Assembly: GCA_016720905.1 (NCBI GenBank)
Contig: JADKJT010000037.1
Span: 7,507-71,506 of the forward strand
Source of the DNA: Gemmatimonadaceae bacterium
GTDB lineage: Bacteria > Gemmatimonadota > Gemmatimonadetes > Gemmatimonadales > Gemmatimonadaceae
Direction of reading: 5' to 3'
Length of the DNA: 64,000 nt
Below are positions 47,029 to 55,110 of this stretch, in pieces. Positions within the stretch are counted from its first letter, which is position 1; every line of letters begins with the position of its first letter. The notes beneath the pieces are model-generated. The model was not told where the DNA came from, did not search any database, and saw only the letters and a program-made list of their open reading frames with translations. The translations under genes were made by a program, and so were the position numbers.

Positions 47029-49332
47029 ATGACACGAGCCCACCGGCAGCCCGGCTTTGTCCTCGCCGCTGCCTGTGTGGCGCTGGCGAGCCGTCTCGCT
47101 TCGCCTGTGCAGGCACAGCCCGCAACGTCGCTGGTGCTTGGCGACGCGGCGCTGCGCGTGGAGTTGTCCGGCACTGATGGTCATGTGGTGGCGCTCCGCG
47201 ACTGGACCGGACGGCGGTTGGCCGGCGCCGCGGCCGATTCGATCGGTCTCTGGTCGCTGGATCTCATGCCCGGCGGTTCATCATCCGCGGTTCACGCATC
47301 GCAGGCCACGCACTTCACGTCGCGACACGCAGGTGCTCGCGGACTGGAGTTGACCTGGAGTGGCTTCGACGGCACGGCCATTCCTTCCTTAAGGGTGGTG
47401 GCGACGGTGCAGTTGCGCCCGGACTCCACGTCGGCCTGGCGCATAAGCGTGCAGGGCATTCGCAGCTCACGGGTGGAACGCGTGCACTATCCGCGCCTGA
47501 CCGGCATCGCGACGCTGGACGCGAAGGAAGAACTGGCCGTGCCGTCGTGGATGGGACAGCGGGCGCGCCATCCGCGTACCATGCTTGCCGGCGCCGACGG
47601 AGCGGGACGACGGCTGGAGTTTGCCTATCCGGGCGCGACCTCGATGCAAGTGATCGCGCTCTCGAATGCCACCCAGGGTGGACTGTATTTCGCGGCCGAC
47701 GATTCCCTGGCGTACCGCAAGAGCTTCGCGTTGTGGGGCGAGCGTGATGGATCGGCGGGTTACGATATGGTCCATGTCCTGTCGGACCCCGGCGTGGCCG
47801 ATCGCTATGCCCCGGCGTACGCGGCGCTGGTTGGTGCGATTCCCGGCGACTGGCTGACGGCGGTCGAGCGCTATCGCGCCTGGGGCACGAAGCAGTACTG
47901 GGCACGGCAAAGCCGATTGCGAACCGGTGTCACGCCGGCGTGGATGCGGGCGACGGGACTCTGGGTGTGGAATCGCGGCACATCAGACGTGGTGCTGGAG
48001 CCGGCAGCCGCGCTGCAACGCGATGCGAAGCTGCCGGTGAACGTCTTCTGGCATTGGTGGCACAATGGGCCCTACGATACGAGCTTCCCCGACTATCTGC
48101 CACCGCGCGAAGGGGCGATTCCGTTCACAAAGGCGGTGGCCAAGGCGCACAGTGACGGCCTGCATGCCATTGTGTACATGAACCAGCGGCTGTGGTGCGT
48201 GAACACGCCAAGCTGGACGCGCGAGAACGCGGAGCGCTGGGCGGTGCGCGAACGCGACGGCAGCGTGCGGCAAGAGACGTACAATGTGTTTGATCCGAAG
48301 CCGTGCGCGACGATGGACATCGCCACGCCGTTCTGGCGGAACAAGTACGCCGGGATCGCCGATACCGTGCTCAAACAGTACGGCATCGATGGCATCTATA
48401 TGGACCAGGCGGTGCTCAGCCTGATCGATTGGAGTCCCGACCACGGGCATCCCGTGGGGGGTGGCAACTACTGGATGCAGGGATTCCGCGCGCTGGCCCG
48501 TGATCTGCGCACGCGCAACGCGTCGCGCCCCGCAGGATTTGCCGGTGAGGGTGGTGGCGAAAGCTGGATGCCGGACCTGGACGCGTTTCTCACGCTGCAG
48601 GTGAGTCAGGAGCGATACGCGGATCCGGCGTCAGGATGGGAAGTGATCCCGATGTTTCAGGCGGCATATCATCCGTTTGCGCTCACGTATGGAACGTACG
48701 GGTCGCTGACGTTGCCTCCGTATGACGCCCTGTGGCCGGTGGAGAAGCAACCAGCGACGGCCATGACCTTGCTGGACCCGAAGTATGTGCGGCAGTTCCA
48801 TCTGGAGCAGGCGCGCATGTTCGTGTGGGGGATGCAGCCCACCATTGCCAACTTCCTGCCGGACCAACTCACGGAACGGCGACGGGAGATCGACTATCTG
48901 GAGCGACTGGCGCGATTGCGCTATGGACTGCGCGAGTTCTTCCAGACGGGCACGTTTCTGCGCGCGCCCGAGGTGGAGGTGCCGACGACGGAATTGTTGC
49001 TTTCGCGCATTTCCATCTACGCGGCGCGACTTGGCGGACCCACTGAAGCGCGCATCCAGTCACCGGACGTGCTGGCGTCGGCGTGGCGCGCGGCCGACGG
49101 TCGCGTGGCGATTGCGCTGGCGGGGATCAATCAGCAGGCGCTCGTGGCGACCGTGCGACTGCCTGCCGCTGCCTACGGATTGCCGGCTGGCACGCGTATT
49201 GTGCGGCACGATGACGTTGGCGCGCGGCCGCTGGGCACCCTCGGCGCAACGGCGCGGAGTATGTCGGTGGCGGTTGAGGCGTTGCAGGGGGTCGTGCTGG
49301 AGTTCATTCCGCCGGTGCCCAGGCGGCGCTGA
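47029..49332 (+). CDS. Secreted DUF6259 family protein (glycoside-hydrolase-like)
   Basis: 767 residues with a signal peptide (FVLAAACVALASRLASPVQA). The N-terminal beta-sandwich (about 35-270) is followed by a TIM-barrel-like centre: VTPAWMRATGLWVWNRGTSD, VNVFWHWWHNGPYDTSFPDY, LHAIVYMNQRLWCVNTPSW, QYGIDGIYMDQAVLSLIDWS (with the Asp in IYMDQ in a nucleophile-like position) and GFAGEGGGESWMPDLDAF. A C-terminal beta domain ends it. The pattern fits DUF6259, distantly related to GH36/GH101-type enzymes. Coupled to namZ, it probably acts on cell-wall or exopolymer glycans. Confidence 0.82.
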   Translation: MTRAHRQPGFVLAAACVALASRLASPVQAQPATSLVLGDAALRVELSGTDGHVVALRDWTGRRLAGAAADSIGLWSLDLMPGGSSSAVHASQATHFTSRHAGARGLELTWSGFDGTAIPSLRVVATVQLRPDSTSAWRISVQGIRSSRVERVHYPRLTGIATLDAKEELAVPSWMGQRARHPRTMLAGADGAGRRLEFAYPGATSMQVIALSNATQGGLYFAADDSLAYRKSFALWGERDGSAGYDMVHVLSDPGVADRYAPAYAALVGAIPGDWLTAVERYRAWGTKQYWARQSRLRTGVTPAWMRATGLWVWNRGTSDVVLEPAAALQRDAKLPVNVFWHWWHNGPYDTSFPDYLPPREGAIPFTKAVAKAHSDGLHAIVYMNQRLWCVNTPSWTRENAERWAVRERDGSVRQETYNVFDPKPCATMDIATPFWRNKYAGIADTVLKQYGIDGIYMDQAVLSLIDWSPDHGHPVGGGNYWMQGFRALARDLRTRNASRPAGFAGEGGGESWMPDLDAFLTLQVSQERYADPASGWEVIPMFQAAYHPFALTYGTYGSLTLPPYDALWPVEKQPATAMTLLDPKYVRQFHLEQARMFVWGMQPTIANFLPDQLTERRREIDYLERLARLRYGLREFFQTGTFLRAPEVEVPTTELLLSRISIYAARLGGPTEARIQSPDVLASAWRAADGRVAIALAGINQQALVATVRLPAAAYGLPAGTRIVRHDDVGARPLGTLGATARSMSVAVEALQGVVLEFIPPVPRRR

Positions 49333-49381
49333 GTGCAACGCATCGGTGGCTTGGCGATACCTTCGAGTTGAAGGGCATTTT

Positions 49382-49446
49382 ACCGCAAAGGCCGCAAAGG
49401 ACGCAAAGGAACTGCCGTCCTTTGCGTCCTTTGCGTCCTTTGCGGT
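49382..49446. terminator. Hairpin built from CGCAAAGGA repeats
   Basis: 29 bases at 49382-49410 (ACCGCAAAGGCCGCAAAGGA onward) pair with 49418-49446 with one mismatch around a 7-base loop. Each arm holds three copies of a nine-base unit CGCAAAGG(A/C). It lies between convergent genes and would terminate both. The last arm ends in TTTGCGGTT. Confidence 0.78.
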
Positions 49447-49469
49447 TCAATTGGTCAACGGTGCCCGTG

Positions 49470-52295
49470 CTACCAGTCGACGCGCATCCCCACCTGACCT
49501 TGGCGTGCACCGTACGAGCTGAGCGCCTTGCCGAACGACGGAACGGCCACACCCGCCGCCGTGAACTGCGTGCCACCGTACGACAGGTTGTTCTTGAAGT
49601 TGAAGACGTTGAAGCCCTCGGCCGAGAAGCTCACCTTCCGGCCGCTCCAGTCGAAGAGCGGACGAGAGAGGCGCACGTCGACGTTGCGGTACCAGTTGAC
49701 CCACGCGTTGGCGGGCATTGCCGTGCGGATGCCGCTGGTGGCGACCGTACCACCCGGATAGTCGTCGCCCGTGATGTTGTCGAGGTTGATGTCACGACCG
49801 TCGATTTGTCCGAACGGACGCGGGCTGGCGAACGTGGAGACCGCCGAGAACTGGAACTTGAACGGCAGTGGCGTGATGTTCGAGATCACGACACGATGAC
49901 GCTCGTCGCCCGTGGTGCGCTGGCGGTTGAACAGGAACGGATAGGCAAAGTTCGGTAGTCCGGCGGTGTCAAAGTCGCCTTGATAGAAGCCCAGGGTGTA
50001 CGCCAGGTTCACGCGGGACTTCTTGCGCTGCCATGTGGCCTGCAGCATCACGGCCGAATAGTCCGACTGGCCGATGTCATCCCATAACAGGATGTCGCCA
50101 TACGCCGCCGTGAGTTTACGGCGATTCGGGGTGACCGTCTTGTCGAGGTAGTTCGGATTGCGCTGCACATAGAGGTTGTCCATGTGCTGCACCACGTAGT
50201 CCAGGTTGAGTCCGAATTCCGGCGTCAACTGATGGCCCACGCCGATCGACATTTGTCGGCTGTGCGGCGTCTTCATCTCGAGATTCATGAGAATCGGCGC
50301 GGGTGACACGGACTGGCCGCTGATCACGCGCTGACGCAAAACGGCCGGGTCCTTCGTGGGCAGGTTACTGGTGTTGTTGAACGTGAAGTTGTACGTGCGC
50401 CACGTGGAGTTGCGGCGTTCCTGGAAGCCCATGAAGCTGGTCACGCGGTCGTAGATGATGCCGAAACCGCCGCGCACAAACGTCTTGTTGTTCTTCATGG
50501 GATCCCACGAGAACGAGACGCGCGGCGAGATGTTGCCCAGCTGATTCTTGCGATTGCCGGTATTCAGGAAGTTGGCGAGCTCCGGAATGGCCTTCAAGAC
50601 AGGATCGGCCGCCCACGGCACGGTGTAGTCGTTGTTCATCGTGTTCAACTCGGCGTCGTGCCGAATGCCCAATGACAACGTGAAGTTGGGCTTGATCCGC
50701 CACTCATCGTTGATGTACAGCCCCGTGGTGTAGCCGGTGGCGCTGGCGATGGCGTCACTGGTGCCGTTCGGATCGGTGAAGCCCACCGCAATGGACGCGG
50801 TGTTGGGCAGCGACGACGTATCGGTCAAGAAGCCGAACGTGCCGTTGGTGTTGTTGGGCTGGTTCTGCGTGGCGGCGATGCTGCTGAGCTCCACGCCGAA
50901 CTTGATGACGTGTGAACCGGACGCGTTGTCCACGTTCATCGTGGCGCGATCGACGAGGCGCAGGTGGGTTTCCTTGAGGATGAGCGGGAAGCCCGAGGTG
51001 CCGAACACGATGCCCGGATAATTGAGCTGCGGACCCGGCTTGAGCGGGGCTTCGTTGTGATTCCAGTTCACCACCTGCAGGCTGGCTTCGTTCACGAAGT
51101 TGCCGCTCTGCGCGAGATACCGCTGACGCAGCTGACCGGTGTAGATCTCGTACTTCTGCGAGATGCCGCCATCCTGCGACACCCGGGCGCCGAAGTTGCC
51201 TTCGCCGCGCAGGAAGCGCGCCGACACCATGGCGTCGTACGTGAGGCGCGGGCTTTGCACCCACGTGAGCCGCGTGTACGACGAGTGGTTCTTGTTGGGC
51301 GCGAGAAACGAACCCTTGTACGACGCCCAGTTGGCACCGCTGGACGGATTCACGTCGAGATAGAAATCCGTGGACGACAGTTCGTAGCTGGTGGCCAGGA
51401 ACAGTTTGTCCTTGACGAGCGGTCCGCGCAGGTTGAAGCCCAGCTGCGTCTTGCCGTAGTTGGGCGTGGGTGCGGTGGGGGACAGGAACGCGTTGCGGGC
51501 CGTGGCCTGCTTGTTCTGGAAGAAACCGAAGCCTGATCCCTGCCACGTGTTCGTGCCACGACGACTTTCCGCACTGATGACATACGAGCCGGCGCGCGTG
51601 TACTCGGCGTCGTACGGATTGACGTACACCCGGAATGTTTCGAGTCCTTCCTGCGGCAGCGGCGAACCCGTCTGACCCAGTCCGACGATGTTGCCGTTGA
51701 ACAGGCTCTTCATTTCCACACCGTCCATATAGACGTTGAAGAAACGGAGGTCCGGGGCGGCGCCGCCCGAGGGCAGCGTGCGGCCCGATTGCGGCGCATA
51801 GGTTTTGATGCCCGGGGCGATGCCGGCCAGATTCATGATGCCGCGCGAGCTGAGCGGCAGATTTTCGATTTCATCCTTCGTGACCGGTGCCGACACCGAC
51901 AGGCGCTGGACTTCCACCTGCTTGACGCGATCAGCGGTGACCGTTTGTGCTTCGAGTTCGGCGGCGCCCTTCTGCAGCGAGAACTCCAGACGGGCGCGCT
52001 GACCGATGGCCAGATCAACCGTGTCAGTGGCCTGACGGAAACCGATGGCTTTCACGTTGACTGTGTAGCGTCCGGAGAACAGTCCGAGCACCCGGAATTC
52101 ACCGGTGGCGCGGGTGATCGCTCTGGCCGTTTCGCGCGTGGCCACGTTGACGACGGTGATCTGGGCACCGACCACCGGCGCGCCGTCGCCCTTGACGGAT
52201 CCTTCCAACGTGATGGTATTCTGGGCAAGCGCCGGGAGGCTGAGCATCGCTCCCAGCGATGCACCAACGATCAGGCGTTTGAGGGTGTGGTGCAT
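49470..52295 (-). CDS. TonB-dependent receptor with N-terminal regulatory-like domain
   Basis: 941 residues from ATG 52295. A signal peptide (LKRLIVGASLGAMLSLPALA) is followed by a carboxypeptidase-regulatory-like domain (ITLEGSVKGDGAPVVGAQIT to ARLEFSLQKGAAEL), a plug (VSAPVTKDEIENLPLSSRGI, APDLRFFNVYMDGVEMKSLF) and a 22-strand-type barrel with frequent aromatic strand ends (RVSFSWDPMKNNKTFVRGGF, RHRVVISNITPLPFKFQFSA). The order matches outer-membrane receptors for oligosaccharides or peptides. It is convergent with the NamZ/DUF6259 pair and divergent from the NAGPA gene, which suggests a saccharide role by context. Confidence 0.9.
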   Translation of the reverse strand: MHHTLKRLIVGASLGAMLSLPALAQNTITLEGSVKGDGAPVVGAQITVVNVATRETARAITRATGEFRVLGLFSGRYTVNVKAIGFRQATDTVDLAIGQRARLEFSLQKGAAELEAQTVTADRVKQVEVQRLSVSAPVTKDEIENLPLSSRGIMNLAGIAPGIKTYAPQSGRTLPSGGAAPDLRFFNVYMDGVEMKSLFNGNIVGLGQTGSPLPQEGLETFRVYVNPYDAEYTRAGSYVISAESRRGTNTWQGSGFGFFQNKQATARNAFLSPTAPTPNYGKTQLGFNLRGPLVKDKLFLATSYELSSTDFYLDVNPSSGANWASYKGSFLAPNKNHSSYTRLTWVQSPRLTYDAMVSARFLRGEGNFGARVSQDGGISQKYEIYTGQLRQRYLAQSGNFVNEASLQVVNWNHNEAPLKPGPQLNYPGIVFGTSGFPLILKETHLRLVDRATMNVDNASGSHVIKFGVELSSIAATQNQPNNTNGTFGFLTDTSSLPNTASIAVGFTDPNGTSDAIASATGYTTGLYINDEWRIKPNFTLSLGIRHDAELNTMNNDYTVPWAADPVLKAIPELANFLNTGNRKNQLGNISPRVSFSWDPMKNNKTFVRGGFGIIYDRVTSFMGFQERRNSTWRTYNFTFNNTSNLPTKDPAVLRQRVISGQSVSPAPILMNLEMKTPHSRQMSIGVGHQLTPEFGLNLDYVVQHMDNLYVQRNPNYLDKTVTPNRRKLTAAYGDILLWDDIGQSDYSAVMLQATWQRKKSRVNLAYTLGFYQGDFDTAGLPNFAYPFLFNRQRTTGDERHRVVISNITPLPFKFQFSAVSTFASPRPFGQIDGRDINLDNITGDDYPGGTVATSGIRTAMPANAWVNWYRNVDVRLSRPLFDWSGRKVSFSAEGFNVFNFKNNLSYGGTQFTAAGVAVPSFGKALSSYGARQGQVGMRVDW

Positions 52296-52393
52296 GTGAC
52301 CCGCCTTATGGAGAGAGGGGAGGGGAGTAGGCCGAGAAAGTACGCCCTTCCAGTTGATCTGGCCACCAATTTCCCCTGACACCCTTCACGAAG

Positions 52394-53635
52394 ATGGCCA
52401 TGCCCCACGTTCCCCGATGCTTGGTTCATTCGCTGCTGATCCCGCTGCGCCTGGTCCTGCTGGTCGTCACGATTCCCCCGTCGATTGCCGCGCAGTCGAC
52501 CCGTGCAGAACCGGCACGCGAGTTGGCGCCCGGCGTGTCGTATCGGCACGTTGCGGACGCGCGTGGTCCCTGGAGTATCCATGTGGTGCGCGTGGACCTG
52601 CGGCGCGCCGCCGTCGACCTGCAGGCGGCGCGAGCCGGTGCGACGCTGCGCGGTCGCGAACGCACGTCGGCCATGGCCAGTCGGGTTTCGACGGCGGGCG
52701 CGCGTGTGCTGGCGGCGGTCAATGCGGACTTCTTCGACCTCAAGTCCGGCGAGAACGAGAACAACCAAGTCCTTGCCGGTGACTGGTGGAAGGGGCTCAA
52801 GGTGACGGAGTCGCCGTTCGACACCTACGACAACATCCATGCGCAGTTCGCGATGGATGCCGTTGGGCACCCGATCATTGATCGGTTCATGCTGGAGGGC
52901 AAAGCCTGGGTGCGGGGGGCGATGACGCCGATCATCACGCTCAACGCGAATCCCTCAGGGGCCCCGGAAGGGACGGCGCTGTACACCGCACGATTCGGCG
53001 CGACGACACCGCGTGACACGACCCGTCAAACTGCTGAAGCCGCCCTGGTGTCGGCCGGTCGTCGTGGCGACACGCTGTTGTATGTGCGGCGCGGGCCGGT
53101 GGTCGCGGCCTCCGGGTCGACGATCCCATCGGACGGCGCCGTGTTGGCGGCCTATGGTGCGCGAATGAAAGAGGTGCAAGCCATGGGTGATGGAGACACG
53201 GTGCGGGTCATGCTGGCCACTGTGCCCCGAATGCCGAGCGGTGCGACGCCGACGCTGATCATCGGCGGGTGGCCGCGCATTCTCCGCGACGGCGTCAACG
53301 TGGCGGGTGATGCCGCCACGACGGAAGGCACCATTTCGCGAAACGCCGAGGTCCGGCATCCGCGGACCGCCGTGGGGTATTCACGCGACGGTCGTACGCT
53401 GTGGCTGTATGTCGTGGATGGGCGATCGACTGCCAGCGTCGGGATGACGCTGGTGGAGATGGCGGACGATCTCAAGCGGCTGGGTGCCTGGCAGGCCATG
53501 AATTTCGACGGCGGCGGCTCGACCACCATGGTGATTGATGGCACGGTGGTGAACACGCCGTCGGACCCGACCGGGGAGCGTGAGGTGGGTAACGCCCTGC
53601 TGATCGTGGCGAAGCCCCGGGGCCGGTCCCGATAG
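52394..53635 (+). CDS. Secreted phosphodiester glycosidase (NAGPA domain)
   Basis: 413 residues, signal peptide PLRLVLLVVTIPPSIAAQ. NAGPA features are ELAPGVSYRHVADARGPWSI, ARVLAAVNADFFDLKSGENE, MLEGKAWVRGAMTPIITLNA, EVRHPRTAVGYSRDGRTLWL and the signature LGAWQAMNFDGGGSTTMVID. The family removes N-acetylglucosamine from phosphodiester-linked glycans and in bacteria is linked to teichoic-acid-like or exopolymer turnover. It is divergent from the TonB receptor with 98 bases between starts. Start ATG 52394 or 52400. Confidence 0.9.
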   Translation: MAMPHVPRCLVHSLLIPLRLVLLVVTIPPSIAAQSTRAEPARELAPGVSYRHVADARGPWSIHVVRVDLRRAAVDLQAARAGATLRGRERTSAMASRVSTAGARVLAAVNADFFDLKSGENENNQVLAGDWWKGLKVTESPFDTYDNIHAQFAMDAVGHPIIDRFMLEGKAWVRGAMTPIITLNANPSGAPEGTALYTARFGATTPRDTTRQTAEAALVSAGRRGDTLLYVRRGPVVAASGSTIPSDGAVLAAYGARMKEVQAMGDGDTVRVMLATVPRMPSGATPTLIIGGWPRILRDGVNVAGDAATTEGTISRNAEVRHPRTAVGYSRDGRTLWLYVVDGRSTASVGMTLVEMADDLKRLGAWQAMNFDGGGSTTMVIDGTVVNTPSDPTGEREVGNALLIVAKPRGRSR

Positions 53636-53730
53636 GTCGCACCGATCGGGGGTTGGATGTCCATGTCTTGCTGGAAACATCGCGCTGAGGGAAGTGGAGT
53701 ATCCATGCCCCATTTTCTTCAGAGGCGACG

Positions 53731-54669
53731 ATGCAACGAATCTCAGCGGTGCTGCTCGCGGTGTTGATACTGGCGGGTTGCAGCGGCGAAAGCGCGACCA
53801 CCAATCCAACGCCCGGTACCACCCTCACCACGGCGGCGACTCGTTCGCACGACCTCACGGTGGACGGCCTCACGCGCAACTTTATCGTGTACACGCCCGG
53901 CGGGGTATCGACGACGCAGGCACTGCCGGTGGTGGTGATGCTGCACGGTACCAGCGGCGATGGTCAGAAGTTCTACAACACCAGTGGATGGAAGGAGAAG
54001 TGCGAAGAGGTGAAGTGCATTGCCGTCTTTCCGTCGTCGCGTTCGATTTGCTACGTCGACAATGGCCAACCCAAGAACACGACCAAGTGGACAATTGCCG
54101 GACTGGTACCGTGCGTGGCCGGACAGACATTCGCCGATGACGTCAAGTTCATGCGCCAGATGGTGTCGTTCCTGAAGACCACCTATGTGACCGATCCCAA
54201 ACGCTTCTATGTCACCGGGTTCTCCAATGGCGGGTCCTTCTCATCCAAGCTCTGGGCCGAGGCGTCGGACCTCTTCGCGGCCGTGGCATCGTCATCGGGA
54301 TTCGATGAGCTCGCACCCACAACCTTCAGCACGGTGCCATTCTATTTCACGGTCGGCGAGTTCGATGAGGACCTGGCGGCGACTGCCGGCTATCCACAGG
54401 GCTTCCCGCTCACGGAAAGCGTGCTTGACATCGGGTTGTTTCGCCTGATAGGCTCTATCTCTCTGGGGCGGTTGGGTCTTAACAGTACGCATACCACCAC
54501 GTCCACCACATCAGGGATCACGTTTCGTTGGACCACGCCGACATCGGCGGGCACCGAAATGCTCTTCTCGGTGATCAAGGGGCAGACGCATGAATACCCC
54601 AATGGTACCAACCATCCGCTCAGTCTCGCCAGCGTCTTCTGGGCGTTCTTCTCCACCCACACCAAGTAG
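53731..54669 (+). CDS. Lipoprotein esterase (LpqC/PHB-depolymerase-like alpha/beta hydrolase)
   Basis: 312 residues. The lipobox is LLAVLILAGC (Cys16). The alpha/beta-hydrolase core is LPVVVMLHGTSGDGQKFYNT, FADDVKFMRQMVSFLKTTYV, and the nucleophile elbow YVTGFSNGGSFSSKLWAEA with Ser in G-F-S-N-G. A Cys pair (EKCEEVKC) and SICYVDN lie in the cap region; the His is expected in KGQTHEYPNGTNH. The family includes feruloyl/acetyl-xylan esterases and PHB depolymerases. Here a polysaccharide or polyester ester bond is the likely target. Confidence 0.85.
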   Translation: MQRISAVLLAVLILAGCSGESATTNPTPGTTLTTAATRSHDLTVDGLTRNFIVYTPGGVSTTQALPVVVMLHGTSGDGQKFYNTSGWKEKCEEVKCIAVFPSSRSICYVDNGQPKNTTKWTIAGLVPCVAGQTFADDVKFMRQMVSFLKTTYVTDPKRFYVTGFSNGGSFSSKLWAEASDLFAAVASSSGFDELAPTTFSTVPFYFTVGEFDEDLAATAGYPQGFPLTESVLDIGLFRLIGSISLGRLGLNSTHTTTSTTSGITFRWTTPTSAGTEMLFSVIKGQTHEYPNGTNHPLSLASVFWAFFSTHTK

Positions 54670-54681
54670 AGGAGTGCACAC

Positions 54682-55075
54682 ATGCTTCGCACGTTGAGCG
54701 TCCTGGCTCTGGCCACATTCATCGGCTGCGCACCGTCCCGGGCCGGCGCGCGCGCCGATTGGGACCTGCTGGGCACGCGCCAAGTGAACGACCGCGTTGA
54801 TCACGATGTCATCACCGTGACCTCGGCGCGCGGCGATTTCCGGCGCATCAAGTTCACGGTGCAACGCGCTTCCGTGGACTTCCACCGGGTGCTGGTGCAT
54901 TTCGGCAACGGCAGCGATCAGCGTGTGGAAATGCGCAACACCATTCCCGCCGGTGGCGAGAGTCGCGCCATCGACCTGGACGGCAACGAGCGCGTGATCA
55001 AGAGCATCGAGTTCTGGTATGATGCCAATACCATTCGCGGTCGGCGCGCAGGTTCGCGTATTCGGCATGCGATAG
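54682..55075 (+). CDS. DUF2541-like lipoprotein, frameshifted near its end
   Basis: About 130 residues. A lipobox (LALATFIGC, Cys16) is followed by ADWDLLGTRQVNDRVDHDVI, TVTSARGDFRRIKFTVQRAS, VDFHRVLVHFGNGSDQRVEM and AIDLDGNERVIKSIEFWYDA, which fit the DUF2541 family. The expected ending (R-R-A-Q-V-R-V-F-G-M-R then TAG 55073-55075) is present one frame away. Two bases (GC) seem to be missing at the GC run 55043-55049. As written, the frame runs on antisense through the kinase gene to 55644, which is not credible. It follows the esterase gene by 12 bases. Confidence 0.75.
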
Positions 55076-55110
55076 CGCAACGCATCGCGACGCTTACGGG
55101 CGCGCACCAT

